A stretch of 64,000 bases of DNA from Mucilaginibacter mallensis (GCF_900105165.1 NZ_LT629740.1:4340001-4404000), one strand, 5' to 3'; shown: positions 30,909 through 40,873, counted from the first letter of the stretch. Translations and numbers: made by a program. The notes: generated by a model from the sequence alone, not told the origin.

Positions 30909-30957
30909 AAAAGCTGAAAGGTAACTGCAATTATTGCATGTAATCTTTCAGCTTTTT
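30909..30957 (+). terminator. Hairpin terminator of the OmpH-like gene
   Basis: A perfect 12-bp stem, AAAAGCTGAAAG (30909-30920) with CTTTCAGCTTTT (30945-30956), continues into a T tract and A/T-rich sequence. The loop contains a further hairpin TGCAA-TTA-TTGCA. Just before it are tandem GGCGAAA-like units (30890-30907), perhaps slipped copies of the stem. Confidence 0.65.
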
Positions 30958-30981
30958 AATTTATAAAACTTCTTTGTTTTA

Positions 30982-31090
30982 ATTCCCTCTGTGGGAGGGG
31001 TGTGATGGGATGCGTAGTGGCAGGAAGGGGTTTCTTCGCTAGATTAGCAAAGTTCAATAACCCCTACCTTCCCTTCCCCAGGGAAGGAAT
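30982..31090. repeat. Nested imperfect palindrome related to 3252-3347
   Basis: Purine-rich and pyrimidine-rich arms (30982-31000 against about 31069-31090; GGAAGGGGTT at 31023-31032 against AACCCCTACCTTCC near 31059-31072) can fold into a long interrupted hairpin. The inner segment shares GCGTAG plus GTGGCAGG with the element downstream of hppA. It lies between convergent genes. Confidence 0.55.
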
Positions 31091-31136
31091 CGCACACAGG
31101 CTCTGCTTTTCTTTTTAACCTTAAACTTTCAACTCC

Positions 31137-32447
31137 CTACAGCCGTCCATCCACCTCATTTTTCGGTAGCATACCTTTTACATCGTATATTACTTTGTTT
31201 TCCTTGCAAAGTTTAGTAAGGTCAAGGCTTTTAAATTCGTCATGCGCTACCGCGATGATGAGCGCGTCATAGCAATCTTTTTTATTTAACTCTTTTACCG
31301 ATGTCCAGCCGTATTCATGGTTCAGGTCGTGCGGATCGGCCAGTGGATCAAAAATGGTAATATTGATATCGTACTCCTTTAAAGTATTTACAATATCAAT
31401 AACCTTGGTGTTACGCACATCCAGGCAGTTCTCCTTAAAGGTAACGCCCATTACCAGCACATCAGATCCCTTGACTTCGATGTCTTTTTTTATCATCAGC
31501 TTAACTACCTCATGCGCTACGTATTCGCCCATGCCATCGTTTAATCTGCGACCAGCCAATATGATCTCGGGGTGATAGCCTACCTGCTGTGCCTTACGGG
31601 CTAAATAATATGGATCAACGCCTATGCAATGGCCGCCAACCAGCCCGGGTTTATACTTCAGGAAGTTCCATTTGGTGCCTGCGGCTTGTAGCACTTCATC
31701 GGTATCGATATTTAAACGGTTGAATATTTTTGCAAGCTCGTTCACAAAAGCAATGTTGATATCGCGCTGGGCATTTTCAATAACCTTGGCAGCTTCGGCT
31801 ACTTTTATGGATGTTGCCTTGTGCGTACCGGCTACAATGATCGTATTATACAACTGGTCAACCTTATCAGCAACTTCGGGAGTTGAACCGGAGGTGATCT
31901 TCAGTACCTTAGTGAGTGTATGCTCTTTATCACCTGGATTAATACGCTCCGGTGAATATCCCGCGAAAAAATCAACGTTAAATTTTAAGCCCGATACCTT
32001 TTCCAATATTGGCACACATTCTTCCTCAGTAGCACCGGGATATACGGTAGATTCATAGATAACGATATCACCCTTTTTCAAAACTTTACCAACGGTTTCG
32101 CTGGCTTTGTATAAATGTGTTAAATCGGGGCGGTTAATTTTATCAACCGGTGTGGGCACGGTAACTATATAGAAATTGCAGTCGCTGGTATCCTCAATCT
32201 TGTCGGTAAAATGCAGGCCACAGGTTGCACCGTCCACCTTTACAACCTCTTTTAGAGATGCACCATCGGCTGACAAGGTACGGTCAAAACCACTATTTAA
32301 TTCTGTTATCCTGCGCTTGCCGGTATCAAAACCAACAACCGCATGTTTTTTGGCAAACTCAACCGCTAAGGGTAAACCTACATAGCCAAGACCTATTATT
32401 GCAATTTTTACTTCCCCTAAATCCTTTTGTATAATGGTTGATGGCAT
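31137..32447 (-). CDS. Nucleotide-sugar 6-dehydrogenase (UDP-HexNAc type, TviB/WbpA-like)
   Basis: A 436-residue NAD-dependent dehydrogenase that oxidises the C6 hydroxyl of a UDP-sugar to a carboxylate in two steps. It has the N-terminal Rossmann motif [10 protein letters not shown] (about 19-28), the substrate loop [12 protein letters not shown], and the catalytic cysteine in [14 protein letters not shown] (about residue 273). The central and C-terminal UDP-binding domains follow, including [13 protein letters not shown]. The sequence resembles the TviB/WbpA subgroup acting on UDP-N-acetyl-glucosamine or -galactosamine more than plain UDP-glucose dehydrogenase; the exact substrate is inferred. 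It probably supplies a uronic acid for the polysaccharide locus. It lies 42 bases after the S4-protein gene on the same strand. Confidence 0.88.
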   Translation of the reverse strand: MPSTIIQKDLGEVKIAIIGLGYVGLPLAVEFAKKHAVVGFDTGKRRITELNSGFDRTLSADGASLKEVVKVDGATCGLHFTDKIEDTSDCNFYIVTVPTPVDKINRPDLTHLYKASETVGKVLKKGDIVIYESTVYPGATEEECVPILEKVSGLKFNVDFFAGYSPERINPGDKEHTLTKVLKITSGSTPEVADKVDQLYNTIIVAGTHKATSIKVAEAAKVIENAQRDINIAFVNELAKIFNRLNIDTDEVLQAAGTKWNFLKYKPGLVGGHCIGVDPYYLARKAQQVGYHPEIILAGRRLNDGMGEYVAHEVVKLMIKKDIEVKGSDVLVMGVTFKENCLDVRNTKVIDIVNTLKEYDINITIFDPLADPHDLNHEYGWTSVKELNKKDCYDALIIAVAHDEFKSLDLTKLCKENKVIYDVKGMLPKNEVDGRL

Positions 32448-32489
32448 ATCAGCGGTTCAAACTTTGTAAATATCAGTTTATTCTTACAA

Positions 32490-32909
32490 TTATTCCTTGT
32501 CTTCTGTTTTATCCTCAGTAGTGAAAAAGTCATCCTTTAGGTCATCAATCTCACGCCTGTCTTTTTTAGTAGGCCGGCCTGTACCCCTGTCGCGTTTTAA
32601 CAAAGGCGCCTGGAACATAGATTTAAATGCCATGGTTTGCTCAACAGGTGTGATATCTTCATAAAAATAAACCGCGGTTTTGGCATCCACCCTATTCTCC
32701 AGCAAACCGGTAACTTTTATCACCTTGCGTTCAATCCCTTTTGATACCTGGTATATCTCCCCTATTTTCACTTCGTGCGATGGTTTAATGTTATTACCAC
32801 CCAGCTTAACCCTGCCCGATTTGCAGGCATCAGAAGCCAGTGTACGCGTTTTAAAAGCCCGTATGGCCCACAGGTATTTATCAATTCTTAATTTCTCTTT
32901 TTCAGCCAT
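32490..32909 (-). CDS. S4-domain RNA-binding protein, HslR-like
   Basis: A 139-residue protein. Residues 8-60 form an S4 domain: RIDKYLWAIRAFKTRTLASDACKSGRVKLGG, then the HEVKIGEIYQV strand. The lysine/arginine-rich C-terminal tail has GTGRPTKKDRREIDDL. This matches HslR, a heat-shock protein that in E. coli rescues stalled 50S subunits carrying peptidyl-tRNA. It is cytoplasmic. The gene shares orientation with the downstream dehydrogenase, though the two seem functionally unrelated. Confidence 0.88.
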   Translation of the reverse strand: MAEKEKLRIDKYLWAIRAFKTRTLASDACKSGRVKLGGNNIKPSHEVKIGEIYQVSKGIERKVIKVTGLLENRVDAKTAVYFYEDITPVEQTMAFKSMFQAPLLKRDRGTGRPTKKDRREIDDLKDDFFTTEDKTEDKE

Positions 32910-32935
32910 GGTAGCCTTATTAATTTAATTCTTTT

Positions 32936-32994
32936 CCCACCCTCTTTCCGCGCAGCGAAGAGAGGGTCGACACGCGTTAGCGTAGTCGGGGTGA
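32936..32994. repeat. Two-stem GC-rich intergenic repeat
   Basis: CCCTCTTTC...GAAGAGAGGG forms the first stem (about 32940-32966) and CGAC...GTCG the second, and the ends CCCACCC and GGGGTGAG can also pair. It lies 27 bases upstream of the S4-protein ATG in an otherwise gene-free 313-base stretch (32910-33222), and looks like a dispersed palindromic repeat unit. Confidence 0.55.
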
Positions 32995-33058
32995 GTTAAC
33001 GGAGCGCGTTTATTTATTGGTAGTGAATGATTAATTAATTTCTAATCACTATTACATG

Positions 33059-33130
33059 GGCGTTACCTCCGGCCCGTGCTATTCGCTCATACTGCACAGG
33101 CCTTAAGCGCGGGGCCGGTATCCGCTACTA
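33059..33130. repeat. Structured GC-rich element
   Basis: CCGGCCC (33069-33075) pairs with GGGCCGG (33112-33118) across a 36-base loop. The two sides carry related strings, TGCTATTCGCT on the left and GGTATCCGCTA on the right, so it may be a duplicated unit. It is more GC-rich than its A/T surroundings. No protein of credible composition is encoded here, and the element has no identified function. Confidence 0.45.
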
Positions 33131-33222
33131 TCACTAACGCGGAACTTCATTTTCTGAACCTATATTTTCAATCAAAAGATTGCCTGAATCCTGAAAATCC
33201 ATTTAATCCTAAAAATCCTGGT

Positions 33223-35061
33223 TCATATAACCCCATACAAACTCCCGCCTTTCTCCCCCATCTTATCCACTAGTTTCTCAACCGCTGCGTCTTTCTCCAA
33301 AACCGGTGCATGGTGTGGTTTTATCCGCGCATCAATAATCAGCGGACCTTTGCAGCCCCAGTGTTTATGCTCGGTAAAGCTATGCACGCCATACATATCG
33401 TGTGATGGATTGCTACGCGTAAATGTTACCCATACAAAATTATCCAGGTTTTGCGCGGTAAAGGCGGCATCATCGCAAAATACCATTAATGGTAATCCAT
33501 TAAGGTCAGTATCCGCAAAATGATTGTCCAATATACTTATCATATCGCCGATATCTTCACTACTGATATGTTTTGGAATTTCTACTGCCAGTACGCCCGG
33601 CATTACCATTTTATAATTATTAAACGGTCGTGGCATGCTAAAGTTTGCAGGGATCTCTGTCCACAATTCTCTTTTGATATCGCCGGCAACAGTTACAGCT
33701 ACCTTACTGCCTGAGTTTAACCCACTGCCGCTGTAGTCCAATGTATCAATGGTAGTTTTGGTATAGAAATGCAGATCTCTTGTGAGATCTATCCGTTGTA
33801 ATATATGCTTTAAAAATCCGCCGATATCATTCACGTTTAATGACGGATCATCCTCCTTTGCAGCTATAAACAGGAACTTAGCTAAACTCAGCTGGCTTTT
33901 CCCTAATATATGATTGGCAATAGTTAATATCTCTTGTGGCTTACGCTCCTTAATGTATGGCGTATAACGCTCGCTGCCGATGGCAAAAAGCAAGGGGTGC
34001 ACACCTGCCGCGTCAACCGCATTTACAGCATGCAGGCCTGGTATTTCTTTTGGTATGGCAGAGCCGGTTATTTCGTGAATCAAAGCACCAAAGCTGGTAT
34101 CCTCCTGAGGCGGCCTACCCACTACGGTGAAACTCCATATGGCATCCTTACGATGGTAAATGTTATGCACTTTCAACAATGGGAAAGGATGTTTTAAACT
34201 ATAATAGCCCAGGTGATCTCCAAAAGGGCCTTCCATTTTATTTTCATGCGGCATTACTGTGCCTGTGATCACAAAATCAGCATCTGCCGAAATACAGAAA
34301 CCCTCACTATCATAAAAATATCTGAAACGGCGGTTTCCTAATGCACCCGCAAAGGTCATTTCTGATAATCCCTCTGGCAGCGGCATTACCGCGGCTACCG
34401 GGTGCGACGGCGGGCCGCCTACAAATATGCTTACTTTTAAAGGTTGCCCTTTAGCATTTGCTTTGGTTTGATGTACGCCAATGCCCCTGTGTAACTGATA
34501 ATGCAGGCCAATTTCCTGGTCGGTTATGTAATCATTGCCTGCCATTTGTATGCGGTACATGCCCAGGTTGGCATTCATTATACCGGGTTTATCGGCATCC
34601 TCGGTATATACCTGCGGCATGGTAACGAATGGACCGCCATCATCGGGCCAGTTCACTATCTGGGGTAATTCGCTAATGTGGGTACGGCCAAAGTTTACCG
34701 GTACATTTTTGCCCGTTTTCATGGGCAGGGCCGATAAAGCAGTGAGCGCTACGTTAGCATATTTAAATGGATGTTTTATAGCACGAATGGGGTCTGATTT
34801 CAAGTCGACCAGTGTTTTGATCTTATCCAGCGTATCCCTGAAAATAAAGTGGGAACGATCGAGCGTGCCGAACAGGTTTGATACCGCGGGAAATTTGCTG
34901 CCTTTTACATTTTCGAAAAGTATGGCCGGGCCCTGGTGTTCGAACACACGCAGGTGTATGGCTGCCATTTGCAAATATGGGTCAACCTCCTCCTTAATAC
35001 GTATTAAACGATCGTTTTTTTCAAGATCGGCAACACAGGCTTGTAAACTCGGGTAACCCAT
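33223..35061 (-). CDS. UbiD-family decarboxylase
   Basis: A 612-residue decarboxylase of the UbiD family, which uses prenylated FMN to remove an aromatic or unsaturated carboxyl group. Family features include the opening LQACVADLEKNDRLIRIKEEVDPYLQMA, the central KMEGPFGDHLGYYS with conserved acidic residues near 280, and ITGSAIPKEIPG. In Bacteroidota such genes are usually annotated in menaquinone synthesis, the most likely role here, but no other quinone gene is nearby. Cytoplasmic. It is about 100 residues longer than E. coli UbiD, as is usual in this group. It stands between sugar-nucleotide genes without obvious functional link. Confidence 0.85.
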   Translation of the reverse strand: MGYPSLQACVADLEKNDRLIRIKEEVDPYLQMAAIHLRVFEHQGPAILFENVKGSKFPAVSNLFGTLDRSHFIFRDTLDKIKTLVDLKSDPIRAIKHPFKYANVALTALSALPMKTGKNVPVNFGRTHISELPQIVNWPDDGGPFVTMPQVYTEDADKPGIMNANLGMYRIQMAGNDYITDQEIGLHYQLHRGIGVHQTKANAKGQPLKVSIFVGGPPSHPVAAVMPLPEGLSEMTFAGALGNRRFRYFYDSEGFCISADADFVITGTVMPHENKMEGPFGDHLGYYSLKHPFPLLKVHNIYHRKDAIWSFTVVGRPPQEDTSFGALIHEITGSAIPKEIPGLHAVNAVDAAGVHPLLFAIGSERYTPYIKERKPQEILTIANHILGKSQLSLAKFLFIAAKEDDPSLNVNDIGGFLKHILQRIDLTRDLHFYTKTTIDTLDYSGSGLNSGSKVAVTVAGDIKRELWTEIPANFSMPRPFNNYKMVMPGVLAVEIPKHISSEDIGDMISILDNHFADTDLNGLPLMVFCDDAAFTAQNLDNFVWVTFTRSNPSHDMYGVHSFTEHKHWGCKGPLIIDARIKPHHAPVLEKDAAVEKLVDKMGEKGGSLYGVI

Positions 35062-35084
35062 AGGCAGGTATCAAAATTAGTGAG

Positions 35085-35172
35085 CACGAATTTCACTAAT
35101 TTTTTTGAATAGGACGAATTAAAGCCCTAATTCGAATAATCCAATTCGTGAAATCAATGCAGCTAATTCGTG
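35085..35172. repeat. Imperfect palindrome built from AATTCGTG units
   Basis: CACGAATT (35085-35092) is complementary to AATTCGTG at 35143-35150 and again at 35165-35172. At the centre CGAATTA-AAGCCC-TAATTCG (35115-35134) is a perfect small hairpin. It fills the 117-base gap between rfbA and the ubiD-like gene and has the look of a dispersed repeat. Confidence 0.6.
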
Positions 35173-35178
35173 TTGATT

Positions 35179-36042
35179 TTATACTACAGGCAGATTTTTT
35201 AAGTATTTCCCGTAACCGCTTTTAACATATTTTTCAGCAAGTACCATCAAAGTATCGCGGTCAATAAAGCCCATACGATAGGCTACTTCTTCAATACAGC
35301 CAATTTTTGTATCCTGGCGTTTCTCGATCACGCGTACAAATTCCGATGCATCGCTTAATGAATCAAAAGTGCCTGTATCCAGCCATGCCATGCCCCTATC
35401 CATTAAACCTACCTGCAGTGTGCCATTTTCAAGATAAACCTTGTTAACATCAGTTATCTCATATTCACCGCGTGGCGATGGAGCTATATTTTTAGCTATC
35501 TCAATTACTGAATTATCATAAAAATATAAACCGGGTACAGCATAATTCGATTTAGGTGCCGACGGTTTTTCCTCCAATGATAATGCTTTAAAATCTTTAT
35601 CAAACTCAACCACACCATAACGTTCTGGGTCGGCAACAGGGTAAGCAAAAATAGCGGCACCAGTTACATCGTTAAAGCTCTGTATCAGTTTGCTAAAACC
35701 TGATCCATAGAAAATATTATCACCCAAAACAAGCGCTGCTTTGTCATCACCGATGAAATCAGCGCCGATCACGAATGCCTGAGCTAGTCCGTTTGGTTTT
35801 TCCTGCACCGCGAATTGAAAGTTACAACCCAGCTCAGCGCCATCACCCAACAGGCGTATAAAACCATCCTGATCTTCGGGAGTAGTAATAATAAGCACAT
35901 CTTTTATCCCCGCCAGCATTAGTACTGATAATGGATAATAGATCATGGGCTTATCATATATCGGCATTAATTGTTTGCTGATAGCTTTTGTGATGGGGTA
36001 AAGACGGGTGCCTGAACCACCTGCTAGTATTATTCCTTTCAT
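35179..36042 (-). CDS. rfbA: Glucose-1-phosphate thymidylyltransferase
   Basis: A 287-residue nucleotidyltransferase making dTDP-glucose from dTTP and glucose-1-phosphate, the first step of dTDP-L-rhamnose synthesis. The N-terminus [31 protein letters not shown] carries the nucleotide-binding loop and active-site lysine. [12 protein letters not shown] and the DNIFYG metal motif are also present. Length is standard for RmlA, which is feedback-inhibited by dTDP-rhamnose. It is the last of four rhamnose genes (rfbB, rfbC, rfbD, rfbA), separated from rfbD by 96 bases containing a hairpin, so it may also have its own expression. Confidence 0.95.
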   Translation of the reverse strand: MKGIILAGGSGTRLYPITKAISKQLMPIYDKPMIYYPLSVLMLAGIKDVLIITTPEDQDGFIRLLGDGAELGCNFQFAVQEKPNGLAQAFVIGADFIGDDKAALVLGDNIFYGSGFSKLIQSFNDVTGAAIFAYPVADPERYGVVEFDKDFKALSLEEKPSAPKSNYAVPGLYFYDNSVIEIAKNIAPSPRGEYEITDVNKVYLENGTLQVGLMDRGMAWLDTGTFDSLSDASEFVRVIEKRQDTKIGCIEEVAYRMGFIDRDTLMVLAEKYVKSGYGKYLKNLPVV

Positions 36043-36068
36043 AGTTATGATGTATTTTTATTCTAAAC

Positions 36069-36134
36069 TGTCATTTCAATCTGCATTGCTCTTATATCTG
36101 TTGCAGAAGAGTTCTCAAATCGTTAGAAATGACA
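36069..36134. repeat. Inverted repeat between rfbD and rfbA
   Basis: TGTCATTTC (36069-36077) and GAAATGACA (36126-36134) are exact reverse complements with 48 bases between them. No T tract follows on the minus strand, so it is more likely a repeat or RNA-stability element than a terminator. Confidence 0.5.
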
Positions 36135-36138
36135 AAAA

Positions 36139-36993
36139 TTATTTAAGTCGCTCAATACAGATAGCCAGACTATCTCGCCAATAAGGTATCTCTATATCAA
36201 ATGTAAGCTTGATCTTTGATTTATCCATAACTGAATAAGTCGGCCTTGTTGCCCTTGTCGGATATTCTGATGTGCGTATAGGCAATACCCTTACTTCGGT
36301 AGCCGACAGATCAAAGATTCCCTTGGCAAAATCGTACCATGAGGTTACGCCCTCATTACTATAATGGTAAAGGCCATAATTTGTTTTGCCTGATGTGATA
36401 ATATCCAATATACATGCAGCCAGATCAATGCCATAGGTTGGTGTGCCAACCTGGTCAGCAATTATTTTAAGCAAATCGCGTTCGGCGCCCAGCTTAAGCA
36501 TGGTTTTAACAAAGTTATTACCAAACTCCGAGTACAGCCAGCTTGTACGCAGTATAAAATGCTCATCTAATATCCGGATAATGTCCTGTTCGCCTTCCAG
36601 CTTGGTTAAACCATAAATGCTAATCGGTTCTGCAATATCATCCTCAACACGAGGGTTGGGGTTATCACCTTTAAAAACAAAGTCGGTAGAAACATGTACT
36701 AAAACAGAACCGGCTTCTTTACAAGCTACAGCCAGGTTTTCAGCTCCGGTTTTATTGATGCTCCGGGCAAGATCTACATCATCCTCGGCTTTATCAACCG
36801 CGGTGTAGGCTGCGCAGTTTATGGCATAAGTTGGTTTATGTTTTTCAAATACCGTTTTAATTGCCTCAACGTTTAAAATATTAGCTTCGTCTTCGGGCAG
36901 GAAATGGATATCTGCTACTCCTTTTTCTTCTGCTACTTTTTTTAAGCAATGGCCTAATTGCCCTGAGGCTCCAAATACTACAATGTTTCCCAT
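36139..36993 (-). CDS. rfbD: dTDP-4-dehydrorhamnose reductase
   Basis: A 284-residue short-chain reductase that completes dTDP-L-rhamnose by reducing the C4 ketone. The Rossmann motif FGASGQLG lies at residues 7-14, then CAAYTAVDKAEDD, VHVSTDFVFKG with the catalytic Thr, and YGLTKLEGE with Tyr-x3-Lys, followed by LRTSWLYSEFG. The ATG at 36993 is chosen; an in-frame TTG at 37011 would add six residues (MFINKL) not expected in the family. It lies 27 bases after rfbC. Confidence 0.95.
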   Translation of the reverse strand: MGNIVVFGASGQLGHCLKKVAEEKGVADIHFLPEDEANILNVEAIKTVFEKHKPTYAINCAAYTAVDKAEDDVDLARSINKTGAENLAVACKEAGSVLVHVSTDFVFKGDNPNPRVEDDIAEPISIYGLTKLEGEQDIIRILDEHFILRTSWLYSEFGNNFVKTMLKLGAERDLLKIIADQVGTPTYGIDLAACILDIITSGKTNYGLYHYSNEGVTSWYDFAKGIFDLSATEVRVLPIRTSEYPTRATRPTYSVMDKSKIKLTFDIEIPYWRDSLAICIERLK

Positions 36994-37020
36994 TAATTTA
37001 TTTATGAACAATGCTTAATA

Positions 37021-37575
37021 TTAAAAACCAAAATCAACGGCATCTTTTAAAAAAGGCAGCTCTTTATCTTTGTCTGACACCAGCAGATCAGCAGCAGGTA
37101 ATTGCCAGTCGATATTTATATCCGGATCGGCGAAATACAAACCGCCCTCTGATGCTTTGTTGTAATAGTTATCGCATTTATACTGGAATACGGCTTCATC
37201 GCTCAGTACCACAAAACCATGCGCAAAACCACGGGGGATTAAGAATTGACTGTTGTTGGTTTCAGTAAGCAATACGGCATGATATTGGCCGTAAGTTGGA
37301 GAAGCTTTTCTCAGGTCGACAGCAACATCCAATACCTCACCACGGGTTACTCTTACCAGCTTTGTCTGCGCGTGTTCGCCCATTTGCAGATGCAACCCGC
37401 GTAATACACCTTTTGTTGAGAAAGATTGATTATCCTGTACAAAATGTATCTCTCTGCCAATGGCATCAAAAAACCTTTTTTCGTTGAATGATTCAAAAAA
37501 ATAACCTCGGTCATCATTAAATATCCGGGGGTTTATAACGATACATCCTTCAAGATGTGTTTGTATTATATTCAT
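37021..37575 (-). CDS. rfbC: dTDP-4-dehydrorhamnose 3,5-epimerase
   Basis: A 184-residue cupin-fold epimerase inverting C3 and C5 of dTDP-4-keto-6-deoxyglucose. Signature segments are IFNDDRGYFFESFNEKRF, the VLRGLHLQ motif with the catalytic histidine, RVTRGEVLDVAVDLR, the PRGFAHGFVVLSD strand and YKCDNYYNKASEGG with the active-site tyrosine. Full length for RmlC. Lies 24 bases after rfbB in the rhamnose operon. Confidence 0.95.
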   Translation of the reverse strand: MNIIQTHLEGCIVINPRIFNDDRGYFFESFNEKRFFDAIGREIHFVQDNQSFSTKGVLRGLHLQMGEHAQTKLVRVTRGEVLDVAVDLRKASPTYGQYHAVLLTETNNSQFLIPRGFAHGFVVLSDEAVFQYKCDNYYNKASEGGLYFADPDINIDWQLPAADLLVSDKDKELPFLKDAVDFGF

Positions 37576-37599
37576 TGGGTAGATGTAATGCGGAAAAAA

Positions 37600-38649
37600 T
37601 TAGTTATCGTACTGTGTTTCGTAATAGTGAGCATACGCCCCACTTGTAATATTATTAAGCCATGTTTTGTTTGATAGGAACCAATCAATAGTTGCTGAAA
37701 GTCCTTCTTCAAATGTAACTGATGGCGACCAGCCTAATTCTTTATTGATCTTGCTGGCATCAATGGCGTAACGCAAATCATGGCCCGGGCGGTCTTTTAC
37801 ATAGGTGATCAACTTAGCGCTGGTACCTGGCTCACGATCTAGTTTTTCATCCATCTGCTTACAAAGTACATGTACCAGGTTAATATTCTGCCACTCGTTA
37901 AAGCCGCCAATATTGTAAGTATCACCTTTTTTACCTTCGTGGAATATCAAATCGATAGCGCGGGCATGGTCAATTACATACAGCCAATCGCGGGTATATT
38001 TACCATCGCCATAAACCGGTAAAGGTTTGTTATGGATGATGTTATTGATCATTAAAGGGATCAGTTTTTCAGGAAAATGGTTGGGGCCATAATTGTTTGA
38101 GCAGTTTGATACCACTACCTGTAAGCCATAAGTATCATAGTATGCACGCACAAAATGATCAGATGCTGCCTTGCTCGCGCTGTACGGCGAGTGCGGATCA
38201 TAACGGGTATCCTCGGTAAACAAGCCCTCGGCACCTAAAGCGCCATAAACCTCATCGGTTGATACATGGTAAAAAAGATGACTTTTGTAATCGTCCTTCC
38301 ATTTATTTTTGGCTATATCCAATAAAGTAACCGTACCTATTACGTTGGTATACACAAAATCCATCGGACTAAGTATTGACCTATCCACATGTGACTCTGC
38401 CGCCAGGTGGATAACATCCGTAACATTATATTGATCGAAAATAGCGCTGATTCGGGCACTATCCTTTATATCAGCCTTTTCAAAAACATAATTTTTGGCA
38501 TGCTCTATATCTTTTAAATTCTCCAGGTTGCCGGCATAAGTAAGCGCGTCAACATTTATGATGCGATAATCAGGGTATTGTGTTACAAAGCGGCGAACCA
38601 CGTGTGAACCAATAAAGCCGGCGCCGCCGGTAATTAAGACTGTTTTCAT
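37600..38649 (-). CDS. rfbB: dTDP-glucose 4,6-dehydratase
   Basis: A 349-residue extended SDR that converts dTDP-glucose to dTDP-4-keto-6-deoxyglucose. It shows the NAD motif TGGAGFIGSH at the N-terminus, HVSTDEVYG with the catalytic Thr-Asp-Glu triad, and the YSASKAASDH active-site Tyr-x3-Lys. It is the first gene of the rhamnose operon; the 155-base gap before it holds the promoter region and a hairpin (38759-38786) at the end of fcl. Confidence 0.95.
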   Translation of the reverse strand: MKTVLITGGAGFIGSHVVRRFVTQYPDYRIINVDALTYAGNLENLKDIEHAKNYVFEKADIKDSARISAIFDQYNVTDVIHLAAESHVDRSILSPMDFVYTNVIGTVTLLDIAKNKWKDDYKSHLFYHVSTDEVYGALGAEGLFTEDTRYDPHSPYSASKAASDHFVRAYYDTYGLQVVVSNCSNNYGPNHFPEKLIPLMINNIIHNKPLPVYGDGKYTRDWLYVIDHARAIDLIFHEGKKGDTYNIGGFNEWQNINLVHVLCKQMDEKLDREPGTSAKLITYVKDRPGHDLRYAIDASKINKELGWSPSVTFEEGLSATIDWFLSNKTWLNNITSGAYAHYYETQYDN

Positions 38650-38758
38650 GGGCTTTTAATTAATAATTTATAATTCAGCAATAAAAAGCATTGATCGTTA
38701 TAAATATTAAAACTAAATGTTATTTTAAGATCAAATATAATATATTTTGTAACTATTA

Positions 38759-38786
38759 AGCATCATTTTATTAATATAATGATGCT
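38759..38786. terminator. Hairpin between fcl and rfbB
   Basis: AGCATCATT (38759-38767) pairs perfectly with AATGATGCT (38778-38786) across a ten-base loop. It sits 18 bases beyond the fcl stop. On the minus strand it is followed only by TTAATAG, while the T6 tract is on the plus side, so it is a weak terminator for fcl at best. Confidence 0.45.
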
Positions 38787-38804
38787 GTTTTTTGTACTTG
38801 TGTT

Positions 38805-39749
38805 TTATCGTTCAGCCAAGTGATTATGATTATTTAAAAAATCCTGGTAAGCCAATTTAATTCCTTCAGCTAATGTTGTGCTATACTTCCAGCCTTTGCT
38901 CTGTAGTTTGCTCACATCCATTAGTTTTCTTGGTGTTCCATCAGGCTTTGAGGTATCAAAATTAATCTCCCCAGTGTAGCCTATGATATCTTTTACCAAA
39001 TAAGCCAGATCCTTTATGGATAGATCTTCACCTGTACCTATATTGATATGACCGGCTTCGTTATAGTTCAGCATCAGGTAGTAACAAGCTTCGGCCAGGT
39101 CATCAGCAAATAAAAACTCACGCTTTGGTGATCCAGTGCCCCATATGGTTACTGCCGGTGCGCCATTTTCTTTTGCTTCATGAAAGCGGCGTATCATCGC
39201 CGGTAAAACATGTGAATTTTGTGGGTGATAATTATCATTATAGCCATACAAATTTGTTGGCATTACTGATATATAATTACAACCATATTGGGCACGATAG
39301 GCATCGCACATTTTTATACCTGCAATTTTTGCAATAGCGTAGGGCTCATTGGTTTCTTCAAGCAAGCCGGTTAGCAAATATTCTTCCTTTAACGGCTGTG
39401 GGGCCATTTTAGGATAAATACAGCTTGAGCCTAAAAACATCAGCTTTTTCACACCATTTAAGTACGACTGATGAATGATATTATTCTGTATTTGTAAGTT
39501 ATCATACAAAAATTCGGCGCGATAGGTGTTATTGGCGATAATACCCCCAACTTTAGCTGCTGCTACAAAAACATAGTCGGGCTTTTCCTGCTCAAAAAAA
39601 TCGGCTACCGCCTGCTGGTTACGCAAATCAAGTGTATCTGACGTGCGCGTAACAAAATTGGTAAAGCCTTCTTTTTTAAGTTTCCTATAGATAGCTGAAC
39701 CCACCATGCCCCTATGACCGGCTATGTATATCTTTGCTTCTTTTTCCAT
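38805..39749 (-). CDS. fcl: GDP-L-fucose synthase
   Basis: A 314-residue bifunctional epimerase-reductase converting GDP-4-keto-6-deoxymannose to GDP-L-fucose. Key signs: [13 protein letters not shown] at the N-terminus, [10 protein letters not shown] with the catalytic serine, and YAIAKIAG with Tyr-x3-Lys. [30 protein letters not shown] contains the conserved His used in epimerisation. It starts five bases after gmd, forming a clear two-gene operon that supplies fucose for the polysaccharide. Confidence 0.95.
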   Translation of the reverse strand: MEKEAKIYIAGHRGMVGSAIYRKLKKEGFTNFVTRTSDTLDLRNQQAVADFFEQEKPDYVFVAAAKVGGIIANNTYRAEFLYDNLQIQNNIIHQSYLNGVKKLMFLGSSCIYPKMAPQPLKEEYLLTGLLEETNEPYAIAKIAGIKMCDAYRAQYGCNYISVMPTNLYGYNDNYHPQNSHVLPAMIRRFHEAKENGAPAVTIWGTGSPKREFLFADDLAEACYYLMLNYNEAGHINIGTGEDLSIKDLAYLVKDIIGYTGEINFDTSKPDGTPRKLMDVSKLQSKGWKYSTTLAEGIKLAYQDFLNNHNHLAER

Positions 39750-39754
39750 AAATA

Positions 39755-40873
39755 TTATTCAAACTGGTTTCTGATAATGTAGCCTGAATCTTTTAATAGT
39801 TTCTCTCTTCTGAACAATTCAACATCTGCAGCAACCATCTCTTTTACCAATCCTTGCAGGTCGTATTTAGGTTTCCAGCCTAATTTTGTTTTTGATTTGG
39901 TTGGATCACCGATCAGCAGATCAACTTCAGTTGGGCGAAAATAGGCTTTATCAACAGCAACTACTTCTTTGCCCGTTTCGATCTGAAAATCAGGATTACT
40001 GCAACTTACCACGTAGCCTTTTTCGTCTACGCCCCCACCTTTAAATTCAACGGTGATACCTACTTCAGCAAATGACATTCTTACAAACTCACGTACACGG
40101 GTGGTTACTCCTGTAGCTATAACGTAATCTTCAGGGGTATCCTGCTGTAATATCAGGTACATGGCTTCTACATAATCTTTGGCATGCCCCCAGTCCCGCT
40201 GTGCATCAAGGTTACCCAGGAATAATTTATCCTGCAGGCCCATTGCTATTTTGGCGGTTGCCCTGGTAATTTTACGGGTTACAAATGTTTCGCCGCGTAA
40301 CGGGCTCTCGTGGTTAAACAAAATACCATTGCACGCGTATATGCCGTAGGCTTCACGATAGTTTACAGTGATCCAGTATGCGTACATTTTCGCTACTGCA
40401 TAGGGTGAGCGCGGGTAAAATGGTGTTGTTTCTGACTGTGGAACCGCTTGCACCAAACCATATAATTCAGAGGTGGATGCCTGGTATATTTTAGTCTTTT
40501 TTTCAAGCCCTAATATGCGGATGGCTTCCAGCAAACGTAAGGTTCCGATGCCATCGGCATTGGCAGTATATTCGGGGGTATCAAAACTTACTTTTACATG
40601 CGACATTGCGCCCAGATTATATATTTCATCAGGTTGTACCTGTTGTATGATCCTTATCAGGTTAGTGGAATCCGATAGATCGCCATAGTGTAGTGTCAGT
40701 TTAATATTGGTGTCATGAGGATCCTGATACAGGTGATCAATTCTATCGGTATTAAATAAAGAACTGCGGCGTTTTATACCGTGTACTTCGTATCCTTTTG
40801 ATAATAATAATTCTGTAAGATAAGCTCCGTCTTGTCCTGTTACTCCGGTTATTAAAGCAATTTTTTGCGCCAT
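39755..40873 (-). CDS. gmd: GDP-mannose 4,6-dehydratase
   Basis: A 372-residue extended SDR that makes GDP-4-keto-6-deoxymannose from GDP-mannose. Visible motifs: the cofactor loop [33 protein letters not shown] with the catalytic Thr/Glu, [14 protein letters not shown] with Tyr-x3-Lys, and the [16 protein letters not shown] segment. First gene of the gmd-fcl pair. The 157-base gap before it, shared with cmk in divergent orientation, holds a perfect 10-bp inverted repeat (40907-40943). Confidence 0.96.
   Translation of the reverse strand: MAQKIALITGVTGQDGAYLTELLLSKGYEVHGIKRRSSLFNTDRIDHLYQDPHDTNIKLTLHYGDLSDSTNLIRIIQQVQPDEIYNLGAMSHVKVSFDTPEYTANADGIGTLRLLEAIRILGLEKKTKIYQASTSELYGLVQAVPQSETTPFYPRSPYAVAKMYAYWITVNYREAYGIYACNGILFNHESPLRGETFVTRKITRATAKIAMGLQDKLFLGNLDAQRDWGHAKDYVEAMYLILQQDTPEDYVIATGVTTRVREFVRMSFAEVGITVEFKGGGVDEKGYVVSCSNPDFQIETGKEVVAVDKAYFRPTEVDLLIGDPTKSKTKLGWKPKYDLQGLVKEMVAADVELFRREKLLKDSGYIIRNQFE

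Noticed and set aside
33076-33273. Small plus-strand open frame of 65 codons between the S4-protein and ubiD-like genes
   Set aside because: It runs through structured repeats, has an Asn/Pro-rich composition and overlaps the 3' end of the ubiD-like gene. It is unlikely to be translated.
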